This document shows positions 24,022 to 37,419 of a stretch of 64,000 nt of DNA, one piece after another (within the stretch, counting starts at the first letter, position 1; each line of letters starts with the position of its first letter). This DNA comes from Chalciporus piperatus. Its lineage: Eukaryota > Basidiomycota > Agaricomycetes > Boletales > Boletaceae. Location: NCBI GenBank assembly GCA_038093975.1, contig JBBPTG010000049.1, forward strand, positions 98,144-162,143, given 5' to 3'. A program made the position numbers and the translations under genes. The notes under the pieces were generated by a model. That model did no database searches and had not been told where the DNA came from. It saw nothing but the letters and a program-made list of their open reading frames with translations.

Positions 24022-25293
24022 ATGGGTCGGAGTTTCAATTGTGTTCATTGCACGTACACCGCTGATGAGAGCCAGCTCGTCGGCGTCGTGGACATAGACC
24101 CGACGTCCACAGAGCTGAAAATGCAGCAGGGCCAGTTGGATCCAAGTTATGATCCTACTTGTGAATGGCCTGGGGAAGATATCAATGAACCACCCGAACG
24201 GTCTAATCCCTGGCCGCCATTGCGCCTTCGGGTGCTCCAAAGTTCCATTCTCCACCGAAATCTCAATCTAGCCGTACTAGACGCCTATGATGAAACCCAA
24301 TTCGGACGCGATGTCGCTCCACCAGGCAGCGTGACACCGAGGATACGCCTCAAGGAGATGGCAATCTCAAAGCTGCACGCGACTGCGTTCTGGGACAAAA
24401 CTAGGCAGGAATGGGCAGTGGTTGACATGGGATCCAAGCATGGGACGTTCCTGCGATCTCCCCAACACCCCGACGCCGAATCGATCCGTCTCTCCCCTCC
24501 TCGCATGGCGAGTATACCACGTCCCTTGCGACATCTCGACCAGCTGATCATCGGTAGCACCACCTTCCTATGCCATATACACGAGGATCGGGTGCCCTGT
24601 GCTGACTGCACGTCGACCGAACAGGGTGTCATACCCCTGTTTACCGTCCCTAAGGAGAGCAATTGTGCTGCGGAGAAACGGCCGCCCGATGTGGCTGGTT
24701 TGGACCAGACGCAGAGTGAAGCAAGAGATGCCAAAAAAGCTCTGACGTCGCTCAAACGCACCCTCCTCGCACGGCTTGTCCCACACGATCCAAAACCTTC
24801 GACTTCCACGCAGCCCTCGGTGTCATATGTCGACCGGTCTGCACGACGCCGTGCTCTTCATCCCGGCGCACAGTATGATAGCCCTGGTGTTCAGAGCTCG
24901 AGCAGTGGATCTCCAGCGCCTGTCAAATCGTCACGCGACTCCTCACAGAGGCCCTCGAACTTGTCTGCAGAGATCGAACGGCAGTCTGTGCCTCCTGTCC
25001 CCGGAGCAGCGTTACCGTTATCAGAGGATAACATTGGCCGGCGGCTTTTGATGAAACAAGGGTGGCAGCCTGGCACTTCGCTCGGTTCGAGCGTTGATGG
25101 TGGTAGAGATGACGATGCTTCTGGTCTCATTGACCCTATCGAAGTTCAGGCAACTGCGCACAGGGCTGGACTCGGCATGCCTCAGAAGCCAGCTGCCGTT
25201 ACAGTTCCGCTGTCATTCCAAGAATGGAAGGAGCATAGAAAGGAAAGGTGGTGGGAGAGCATAAGAGCCGGTGGTACGGGCGAGGGGGGATGA
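24022..25293 (+). CDS. FHA and G-patch domain protein (AGGF1-like)
   Basis: A single exon from the first in-frame ATG gives 423 residues. The frame extends upstream to about 23956 without an ATG, so a short 5' exon remains possible. The FHA domain covers about residues 70-190, with the phosphothreonine-binding core EMAISKLHATAFWD and VVDMGSKHGTFL carrying the conserved Ser-X-X-His and Gly-Thr. After a disordered Ser/Pro linker, a G-patch begins near residue 340 (IGRRLLMKQGWQPGTSLG). This FHA plus G-patch order is that of AGGF1. G-patches often activate DEAH helicases and FHA domains read phosphothreonine, so a nuclear role in RNA processing or signalling is inferred. Confidence 0.85.
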   Translation: MGRSFNCVHCTYTADESQLVGVVDIDPTSTELKMQQGQLDPSYDPTCEWPGEDINEPPERSNPWPPLRLRVLQSSILHRNLNLAVLDAYDETQFGRDVAPPGSVTPRIRLKEMAISKLHATAFWDKTRQEWAVVDMGSKHGTFLRSPQHPDAESIRLSPPRMASIPRPLRHLDQLIIGSTTFLCHIHEDRVPCADCTSTEQGVIPLFTVPKESNCAAEKRPPDVAGLDQTQSEARDAKKALTSLKRTLLARLVPHDPKPSTSTQPSVSYVDRSARRRALHPGAQYDSPGVQSSSSGSPAPVKSSRDSSQRPSNLSAEIERQSVPPVPGAALPLSEDNIGRRLLMKQGWQPGTSLGSSVDGGRDDDASGLIDPIEVQATAHRAGLGMPQKPAAVTVPLSFQEWKEHRKERWWESIRAGGTGEGG

Positions 25294-25852
25294 CATCACG
25301 CTTGGGAACCTGCTCCTCGGGCCATCGATACCCGTGTCCCACTGCCCCACTGCTGTGTGGGGCACTGCACGGTCGCGACGGGACTCCCATGAGGCTGGCA
25401 GCGGGGAAGGTCTGGGGTAGTACCGGTGGAAGGATCATGCTGGTAGCTTTGCGATTGATTGTGATGTAGTTGCTATCTACTGAGGATCTACCCAGGACTT
25501 GCACTCTACGGTCGCTGATAAGAATACTAATTTAATGACGCGACGCGACGCGACTGTTGTGGAGTGTTATTTGGAGCACGTGACTGGTTCGCGTTATACG
25601 CGACGGATGGGAAAGCGAACATTTGAGCTCTTTGGTCTTCTTGTCTTGCTCGAGCAGCGGCTGACTCTTTTTCATCCTTCCTCCTCCTCTTCTCCTTCAA
25701 TCCACTCCCCGACCATCATCCCAAAAACCAACGGTCGTATTTTCTCTCTCTTTCTTTCATCACAATCACTTCCTGTATCTCCTGGTTCGACACCGACGCC
25801 CATCGCTTCTCTTCGTCTGTAGCATTTTCTACATCGACTAAGCTCACTTAGC
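25294..25852. promoter_or_regulatory. Upstream region of the B-type cyclin gene
   Basis: 559 bases. At 25538-25554 the pentamer ACGCG repeats three times in a row, resembling Mlu1 cell-cycle box half-sites bound by MBF-type factors. Another TACGCGAC lies near 25597. A pyrimidine-rich leader covers about 25670-25790. That the boxes control the cyclin gene is a guess. Confidence 0.35.
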
Positions 25853-27645
25853 ATGGCCAACAACAATGCCCGCGTATGTCCTCGCCGATCCTCTTTTCTT
25901 CAGCGCCACACTCACCCACCGTAGATCCAGACTCGTTCTCGCATTGGCGCCCAGCGCAAGGCAAATGGCGACGAGAATGCAACCACCAGACATCTCCGTC
26001 AAACATCAGGCGTCACCGGTACCGGCGTCTCGCGTGCCACCGCCCTCCTCAACGGGCTCAAGAGCGGCGCACAACGTCCTGCCCTCGGTGAGGTCACCAC
26101 CACTGCGGTTAACCGCAAGGTCAGTCCACAACGTTCAAATGCCACCACAGTTGCTAACCTCCCCCGTCTTGTTTCGATCGTCATTTAGGATGCCATCAAA
26201 GCTGCCGCAAAAGAGGCTTTGAAGGAAGGCACGGAGCAGAACTTGAAACGTACGCGTTCGTCGTCATTGGCAGCTGCCACTGGTCCACAACGCGTTCCAG
26301 TTGGCCCCGGCAGAACAGAGACTACTGCCAACGCATCGCGGCCATCTACCGCACGCGCACAGAAACCATCCGTCTTCAAGCGAATGTCGCGGCAGGAAAC
26401 CGCTGTACCAGTAGTCATCCCCACCCAGGTTGTGGAAGAGAAAGAGAACGAAATGGACGTCGAAGACGAATCCGAAGAAGCAGAGGCTGAGCCCGACATT
26501 AGTGACATCATCCACGAGAGGGACGTCGAGGAAATGGTAGGAGTTCAAGAAACAGGATTGACCGATGCAAGCGTCCAAGAGCCAGAGGCAGCCGAATCGA
26601 AATCTCCGCGGATGTGGCCCGATGTCGACACCGCGAAGGCTTTGAGGCACTACAAGGAAATATCAGACATTCAGCAAACGTACCAAGATGAAGTTGATAT
26701 CTTCGACACCACGATGGTGTCCGAGTACTCGGACGAGATTTTCAAATATATGTCGGAGCTCGAGGTGAGCTAGACGCGCTCTTTGGGCGTGATTTTTGCT
26801 GACCCACACTGCAGGAGGACGTGATGCCCAACCCCGACTACATGGATGGTCAGAATGAGATTACATGGTCCATGAGACAAACTCTCGTCGACTGGCTCCT
26901 TCAAGTTCACCTGCGATGGCACATGCTTCCCGAAACGCTTTGGATCGCCATCAACATCGTCGATCGTTTCCTTACCCGGAGAGTCGTGTCACTGGTGAAG
27001 CTTCAGCTCGTCGGCGTTACTGCGATGTTCATCGCCGCAAAGTACGAAGAGATTTTGGCACCATCGGTAGACGAGTTCGTCTATATGACAGAGAACGGAT
27101 ACACCAAGGAGGAGATCCTCAAGGGCGAGCGTATCGTCTTGCAAACCCTCGACTTCAAGGTTTCGCAATACTGCTCGCCATATAGCTGGATGCGAAAAAT
27201 CAGCAAGGCCGACGACTATGATATTCAGACCAGGACGCTCGGCAAGTTCTTGGCCGAGGTGACGCTGTTGGACCACCGTTTCTTGAGATGCAAGCCTAGT
27301 CTCATCGCGGCCGTGTCGATGTACAGTGCAAGGAAGATGCTCGGTGGTGACTGGGTGAGTTGACGCGGATCTGTCTCGTGTCGCGATTCGCCGATGTTCT
27401 GATCATGTGACTGGTTTCCTTTCCAGAACGAAGCATTTGTGTATCATTCTGGGTTCGTTGCGGAGCATCTGGAACCCGGTCATCGATGGATCTGCGAGAA
27501 GCTTGCCGAGGAAAACTTTGTTCAGCAATACGCGTGCCAGAAGTATGCTCACAAGAAGTTCCTCAAGGCGTCGCTCTTCGCCATCGAGTGGGCCAAGAGC
27601 AACTCGAACCGAGGCGAGGAGGATGTCATGATGCTCAAGAAGTGA
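25853..27645 (+). CDS. G2/mitotic B-type cyclin
   Basis: Five phase-consistent exons (25853-25873, 25925-26119, 26189-26764, 26815-27354, 27427-27645) give 516 residues. A destruction box RPALGEVTT starts near residue 58, allowing ubiquitination by the anaphase-promoting complex. An acidic low-complexity region follows. The cyclin box starts near residue 264 with MRQTLVDWLLQVHLRW, AINIVDRFL and AAKYEEILAPSVDEFVYMT, and a cyclin C-terminal fold follows, with HRFLRCKPSLIAAVSMYSARKM. The product activates Cdc2/CDK1 at mitosis. It is probably the main mitotic cyclin (Clb/Cdc13 type). Confidence 0.95.
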
Positions 27646-28707
27646 TCGCATCGTTCAGTTTCTCGCACGTCCATCTCCACTAGTTTTCTTCATCATCTTG
27701 TGCTTGACATCCTGTTTCCAATTTCTCGCATCATCCACAATCCTCACTGTCTGATTACACAATCTAGTCATGTCTTATCTGCGTATGTGTTGCTCTTGCC
27801 TTGCTATTTCCCCATGCATCCCCTCACTGCATTTCCCCCCATCATCTGTTTCCCCTGCGCACTATTGCGAAACACATCGTATTCATCTAATCGTATACAT
27901 GCTCGTTTTGCCTATGCCCCTCGCCGCCTGCACGCAATCTTTGGCATTTTCGCAGACACATTTGTATGCCATGCACCTTTTCTCTCTCTCTCTCTCTCCG
28001 TATCTCTCTCTATCTCTCTCCGGTCGCTTTGTTGCCTTTTCTTGTCTTCATCGTTTGTTTATTCTTCTATATACACAATCTTATTCATCACGGCCTGGCA
28101 ATTGTCGGCTTCTTATTCCATTGGGTTTCATATCTGTTTTCCCGACTCGAGCGCTTTCTACTTGTCTTCCTGTACGCTCTCGTCTCAGCTCTCTTGTGGG
28201 CCATTTTCTGCGTTGCTGTACATAAGCGCGTAGTAGTTGCGCCGGGTGCTCTACTCGTCTCTTCAACTTGTCCCTCGTCTTGTCGACCGTCTCATCATGA
28301 ATTAAATATTTATGTCTATCCGTTCAGTCTCCTCTGAGCTTGTTTCACACACCACAATCAAGGTCCTGGGACCTGCGTATTTTAAAGTTACTACCAGCTG
28401 ACACCTTACTCACTAGTCTGGTGACCAGACTACTCACTCACTTCATGTGGCCCAGTGCTGCCACCATGTACCTCGACCCATCGACCTCACCTCGCGGTAC
28501 AAAACGAGCACTGAGACAACTGCGGAACATGGGAAATGTCTTCCTCGTTGTGCATGATTCCCATCGACTCCCCACCGCGGTCCCCCTGGAAATGGTAGTT
28601 CCTAGTCAGGGGTTGTGATCGTTCCTAATATGATTGAACCTGGCTCGGAAGAGTACAAATCCCCCTCACGAAACCTACTCTGAGTGTCCGTTCCTAAGAG
28701 CGAAACC
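27646..28707. other. Intergenic, cyclin 3' region and promoter of dehydrogenase copy A
   Basis: 1.06 kb. Right of the cyclin stop it is strongly pyrimidine-rich, with a TCTC microsatellite at 27981-28020. From about 28302 on, pieces match the region upstream of dehydrogenase copy B: ATTAAATATTTA near 28302 against 34226, and the stretch around 28546-28610 against 34250-34320. Between these matches copy A carries about 210 extra bases. The plus frame at 27700-28233 runs through the pyrimidine-rich sequence and is not taken as a gene. Confidence 0.5.
27981..28020. repeat. TC-rich microsatellite
   Basis: Nine TC units in a row followed by interrupted TCTCTC blocks, downstream of the cyclin stop codon. 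It is probably in the 3' untranslated region or spacer. Confidence 0.8.
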
Positions 28708-29394
28708 ATGTCCTTGTCTTTCAGAGGTCAGACCGTCGTCGTGACTGGTGCCGGCGGTGGACTCGGAAGAGCGTAAGTGCTTCGATCCGAGTCCTGTGAC
28801 CATTTAAGTTGGAGACTCGAGTTAACGACGGGATGATCACGCGATGTGAATTAACAGGTACTCGCTATTGTTCGCTGCCCGCGGTGCGAACGTCGTCGTG
28901 AATGATTTCAATGGGGAAGCTGCTCAAAAGGTGGTCAATGAGATCAAACGAGGTGGGTTGCACTGCCTTGTCAGTGATCTCCGTTTCGGCTGACGACCTA
29001 CGTCATGATGGCATTGGTAGCGGGTGGAAATGCCGTTGTGAATACGTCCTCCGTCACGGACGGAGCGGCTGTTATCAAGAGCGCAATTGACGCATTCGGG
29101 TCTATCACGATACTCGTTAACAATGCTGGGATCTTGCGAGACAGAGGGTGCGTTGTGTTGCTCGCCGCTCGTCTCGGTGTTGTGTTGATGAGAGGGAACG
29201 TAAACCCATACGTTAGGTTCAAGAACATGACGGACGCAGAGTTTGATCAGGTCGTTGAGGTTCATCTCAAGGGAGCGTATTCGTGTACGAAAGCTGCGTG
29301 GCCGTATTTTAGGAATCAAACGTTTGGACGGATCGTGAATACGTCGAGCGCTGGTGGGATATATGGTGAGTCCCCGGTCTTTTTCCATCTGTCC

Positions 29395-29438
<44 letters not shown>

Positions 29439-31461
29439 CTTCGGAATCGGAATCGGTGGCTTGAGCAAGGGGAACTCAATTTCGGTTGCAGGCAACTTTG
29501 GACAGGCGAATTACGCTGCGGCGAAGATGGGTTTGATTGGGTTCACGAAAGCCCTTGCGAGGGAGGGTGCAAAGTACAATATTGGTGCGATTGTGGTTGT
29601 ACCCGTGAGTGTCCATCCGTATTCGAAGGTACAGTCGAGAGTGCTGACTTGCCCCGATCGCTCTAGGTGGCCGCATCACAGATGACGGCCACGATCATGC
29701 CACCCGAGATCCTTGCGAAGATCAAGGTATGTATCTACACCATCCGCATGTTCTTCACGACGGAAACTCAGAGCCGTTGGATAGCCTGATTTCGTCGCAC
29801 CGTTCGTCGCCGCTGTATGTCACCCCGATGGTCCGAATGCATCGGGACGTGTGTTCAAAGCGGGTGCTGGGTTCTTTGCTGAGAACCGGTGGCAGAGGAG
29901 TAAGGGAGCGATTTGGAAGACGGATGAAACGTTTACCCCTTCTGCTGTGAGACCCGTTCGCACTTCTCCTCAGAGGTGGTTTTGACCACAGGGATTCAGG
30001 TGAAACTCAAGTGGTCGGAAGTCACCGACTTTTCGGACCCAAGATAGTGAGTGCATCGCCGTGCGTGGTGTGGTGTTTCTGATGATCGGTTGTAGTCCAG
30101 AATTCGCTGCCGATGTTGACAGTCCGGTATGTCCATCTCCTTTCGTTGAGAGCCCGACGTTATGTTTTCAATAGCTCGAGATTGCTTCTACGTTGCCTCC
30201 CAATCCTCAATCAACGCTTCCCATTCGCTTCGATGGCCAGACTGTCATCATTACCGGTGCAGGTGCAGGTCTTGGCCGTGCCTATGCACTTATGTACGGT
30301 CGCCTCGGGGCAAACGTTGTCGTGAACGACGTCAGCGAGAAGGGTGCAAATGCCGTGTGCGAGGAGGTTCGCCAGGGCAAGTGCGACTCCACAGACAGAC
30401 GATTCACCTTCTGACGAACAAACGATTTGCAGCTGGTGGCAAGGCAGTGCCTGTCATCTGTTCGGCAGAAGAGGGCGACAGGATCGTCAAGGCAGCCACT
30501 GACGCGTTTGGGGGCGTGCATGTTCTCGTGGCCAACGCGGGTGTATTGAGAGATCGGTCGTTTACTGCCATGTCTGAGCAGGAGTGGGATATCGTGATGG
30601 CTGTCCACCTCCGGGGTACATACAAGGTTGGTTCATTTTCCAGGGATGATTGATGTGCGAGTGCTGAGAGGAGCGTTAGTGCGCGAAAGCAGTATGGCCT
30701 GTCTTCCAGAAGCAAAAGTATGGTCGTATCGTGACGATTTGTTCGTCAGTTGGCATTCGTGAGTCTATAAATCCGTCCTGTTGGTGCTCAGCGTTCTAAT
30801 CGTGTCTCTAGACGGCAACTTTGGCCAGACGAACGTAAGAGTTCTTTCATGTCGGTTTCGAGTCAACCTCATGAATAATTGATTGTGCAGTACTGCGCGG
30901 CCAAAGCTGCCATCATGGGATTGACCAAGACACTCGGATTCGAGGGCCAGAAATACAACATCATTTGCAACGTCATTGCTCCTAATGCTGGCACCGCGAT
31001 GACGATGACAATATGGCCGCAAGAGATGGTCGACGCCTACAAGGTCCGTATCAGTGAACATTCATGCAGAACAAGTATGTTCGCTCATTCTCACTCCCCA
31101 CAGCCCGACTACGTCGCCCCAGTAGTTGGATACCTGACCAGCAAAGAGAACACTGAGACGACTGGCAGATTGTTCGAGATCTGTGGAGGCTGGGCAGCCG
31201 AGATGCGGTGGCAACTTGCGGGAGGGTACGGTTTCCCGATTAACCTCCCCTTGACCCCAGAAGACGTCATCGAGAAGTGGGACGCGTTTACGAACTTTGG
31301 TGCGTGTCCATCTCCATGTTTTTTGTTTGGTTTGGCGTCGAGGACTGAGTACCGCTGTAGATGATGGTCGGGCGATATACCCTGTGACGTCGACTCAGGG
31401 TTTGACGACGATGATGGCTAATTTGGGAAACGTGGCGAAGACGATCAAGTCGAAACTGTAA
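28708..31461 (+). CDS. Peroxisomal dehydrogenase with two SDR domains (MFE-2/Fox2-like), copy A
   Basis: Sixteen phase-consistent exons (28708-28772, 28858-28952, 29021-29147, 29217-29365, 29492-29604, 29667-29726, 29785-29946, 30000-30046, 30096-30126, 30175-30376, 30433-30626, 30680-30758, 30812-30834, 30891-31043, 31104-31299, 31361-31461) give 598 residues. The first short-chain dehydrogenase domain has the NAD loop TGAGGGLG near residue 14 and catalytic YAAAK near 153. The second has TGAGAGLG near 310 and YCAAK near 450. Both keep the catalytic Ser 13 residues before Tyr. In Fox2-type enzymes these oxidise (3R)-hydroxyacyl-CoA in peroxisomal beta-oxidation. The protein ends in SKL, a canonical peroxisomal signal, with no hydratase domain. 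Intron 10 begins GC instead of GT. Confidence 0.93.
29404..29435. repeat. TC dinucleotide microsatellite in intron 4 of copy A
   Basis: Sixteen TC units in a row inside intron 4. The matching intron of copy B (35101-35211) lacks the array, so it arose or was lost after the duplication. Confidence 0.9.
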
Positions 31462-31903
31462 TGACGGGGTGGGCGTGTCACAGGTGTTGTATGGACCCGA
31501 GAGTTGGATATCGATACGATTCTTGTTGTCTTGTTGCGAGTGTATGAATACGCTTCGTTCTAGTAACTTCTACTCCAAAATTTATACGAACGTTCCGACC
31601 GGGAGTAACTCTCGATTCGTTTCAAGTCTCAAAACGCTCAAGGACGTGGCAGAGAAAGGAAGATACTTGTACATAGAGTGACCAATATTTGAGTTCCGCA
31701 CTAACTTATACACGCACCTCGCACGTTGCCTTTAAAATTGTCTCCTGGTTGTCCAGTTGCCAGACCTCTGACTTAGTCCTTCTCTATAACCAACGATACG
31801 CCGACCCAGATCATTGTTGGTTCAAAGTTCAAACGTTCAAGGCTTCAGGCCAAACTTGAAGTTACTTACTAGAACATCAAGATTCAGAACTCCGCGAAGA
31901 TCC
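31462..31903. other. Intergenic
   Basis: 442 bases. The first 220 or so still match the sequence after copy B; the rest is the promoter of the following membrane-protein gene. No other feature was seen. Confidence 0.5.
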
Positions 31904-33357
31904 ATGCCGCTCAGACTCTCCGCTGAGGATCAACTTCGTGAGCCAGAAACGCAAAACGGCAACCTCGAGGTGTGTCAGTGCGTCGAGACAAAGTCGCATT
32001 TAATCAATACAGGAGTGCAGCCATCCGACGATACCCAGGAGGAATGGGAGGATGTCTCAGATGCCGAACAACTCGAAGTCTCTCAGCGTGACGTGACGAG
32101 TCTGAACTCCAGCGCGAATGGTTCCCAAGCACCAAGTAGCGTCTCCTTTCCAATTCCATCCAGAGTCCGTGCCGCCCGACCACAGCGCGAGAAGGCACCC
32201 ATCGTCAGGCAGGAGGAGCTTCAGGAAGCGTTCACGGATGGTGTTCGCTTCCACGCCTCCCTTGATGTCTTCAGAGGTTCGGTCAAGAATATGCGGAAAC
32301 CACTCTCGTGGTTTTTTTTCCTATGGGTGTTTGCGTGGGTGGTGTCCCTGACCCCCACGTTACGGACGGCATTCTCTCCACTATGCACCTTTCCGGGAAT
32401 ATCGAGGAGCGCGCTCTGTGTTCCTATCAGACCACCCTCTCCCGTGAACTTCGATATGCTTGTCAATCTTCAGAGCTATACGTTGGAGCAGCTGGCTGGA
32501 GAGTCGGCTCGTGGCTCCGAATTATCGATCGGAGTCATGAGGGCTGAAATGGCGACTGAAGACTTGTCGGTCTTCGTGAGGTCCAGTGACCTCAAGTCGA
32601 GAGACAACATCGCAGATATGCTTCGTACTGTTGCTGCAGACGCCAAGAAGACCGGCCGGGGGCTCACTAGGCTGAACGCCAAGGTTGTGGGTGCTATTGA
32701 TGAGTACGACGTTTCATTTTAGTTTCGCTTGGACGTTCGTCCTCTAATTGTTATTCTATCAGCGTGATGGCATTAAACACTCGCGCGATGGCTATCATCG
32801 AAGGTGCTCACAAGGAGGCACCATCGCCGCTCCTTCGGGCTATATCCCCTTGTAAGTTGGGGCCAACCGCCGATGAGATCATCGCCGAGGCGTTCGACAT
32901 TGTGATGGGCGAATCGGGACAAACCTTTGAGAAGCTTATTATTGAAGCTGACATCTCTCGACAGAATCTTGAGTTGATGGACGTGGACATCCACACGTTA
33001 CTTGTAATGATTACTCGTGAAGGCAAACACACAACTGTCGAGAAGAACAAGATCTCTAGCGAGTGGAAGACATGGTTGGGCTGGAACAAAGAAGTCGTCC
33101 GCGACTTCGAAGACCGCTTAGCATTGCTCAACGACTTGGAGGGATACAGGAAGCAGGCATACGCGCACGTAATGGCCGCATTACGAACACTTCACACGAT
33201 GAGCGACGACTTGGAGGTTGTGCGGGAGAGGGTCGCTGCTCCAAGCTTGCTGGGAAGCAAGTTACCTCTCCACGTCCACATCGAGAGCATCAAGGATGGG
33301 TTGGAAAGGCTACAAGAAGCACGGATGAAATTGAGAGGTAGAGGGGTTAAAGAATAG
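31904..33357 (+). CDS. Hypothetical membrane protein with helical C-terminal half
   Basis: Two exons (31904-32703 and 32763-33357) join in phase to give 464 residues. The frame is open to the left without an ATG, so residue 1 is set at the first in-frame ATG (MPLRLSAEDQLREPE). An acidic, Ser-rich N-terminal part precedes one strong transmembrane segment near residues 134-152 (SWFFFLWVFAWVVSLTP), with a weaker hydrophobic stretch after it. The remaining 300 residues are mostly helical with heptad-like spacing (for example FEDRLALLNDLEGYRKQA), probably coiled coil. I do not recognise a named family. It lies between the two dehydrogenase copies and was not itself duplicated within the window. 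Confidence 0.75.
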
Positions 33358-34225
33358 ACGGCTCGAATGCTTCTGAACAGCGGGTCCGTGTAGGTGTGAA
33401 CTTCCTATGTGATCATTTGCCTGTACATTTTGCGCGTTTACCATCTATCACACGACGTCCGACCGAATTCTATTGTTCGACTCAAATGTCGTTTGAATGT
33501 TCTCATCGCGCAATATGGAGAGCTCTGGAATCGTGCCTGGACCAAGCGCAGCTGGTTTACTTGAAACAATAGTTGTGGAGAAGGGGGTCGCTCAGCCATG
33601 CCATGATTCGTATGCACAAACACTTCTCGCCGCCTCTCGAGAGCCTGAGCCAGACGAACATGAGCAACTTGAAGCATGTCCAGGGACCAGCCTGAGGCTG
33701 CTGTCAGGGGTGTATTTCAATAAATAACGTTTTGTGGCGATGTCTCTTGACCTGAGGCTGCGTTGCCTACATCGTTCTCCACCTCAGACGGGGCTGGCTG
33801 TCGGTGGTGGTAGTACCTGTCAGAGTCAACGCACGTAAGCTCGTCAAGCACTTGATCACCTGGGTCGTCCCACCTATTTCCCATCATACCAAGCATCCCA
33901 CCAGCCACACCAACCCACCACGTTGTCGTGGAAACTCAAATCGGACCTACCGAGCCAGTCGAGTCTGAGAGCGTGCGGACAAGGCTAGCAACCATTCCCC
34001 CAGAACATCCGATGAGTGTCGTCAAGGGGAAGGTAAACAACTGATAGTAGTTGATATTCCTCATTCTCCTCGAGTCGTTTACTCTACCCTTCAATATATC
34101 TGTCTGGCCTCTCCCCTGCAATTGCAATATTGTGTTGTCATCATGATGTTCATCATTTCTTTCGTGTTTTCCTTGAAATAATTTCCCTGGAATGATCGGG
34201 GACTTGGTGCTTGCACGCCGCTGCC

Positions 34226-37331
<3,106 letters not shown>

Positions 37332-37419
37332 GTGGCTCCAATAGAAACACAGGCTCAATATTAACGTAGAAAGGAAATACGCATGCGCGGTGTGCATGAA
37401 TGGAGAACGAAGTTGAACG

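Larger units (their letters stand above)
28302..31680. repeat. Direct duplication, unit A
   Basis: This is the left copy of a direct duplication whose right copy lies at about 34226-37331. The match starts in the promoter (ATTAAATATTTA) and ends about 220 bases after the stop codon (GCAGAGAAAGGAAGATA and CATAGAGTG are shared). Exons and introns align base for base over most of the unit. Borders were placed by eye. Confidence 0.8.

Noticed and set aside
27700..28233. A 177-residue plus-strand frame after the cyclin gene
   Set aside because: It lies in pyrimidine-rich sequence with a TC microsatellite, and its Ser/Leu/Cys composition comes from the base bias.
33438..33727. Overlapping frames on both strands between the membrane gene and copy B
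   Set aside because: Neither has recognisable domains, and both overlap the same stretch in opposite directions.
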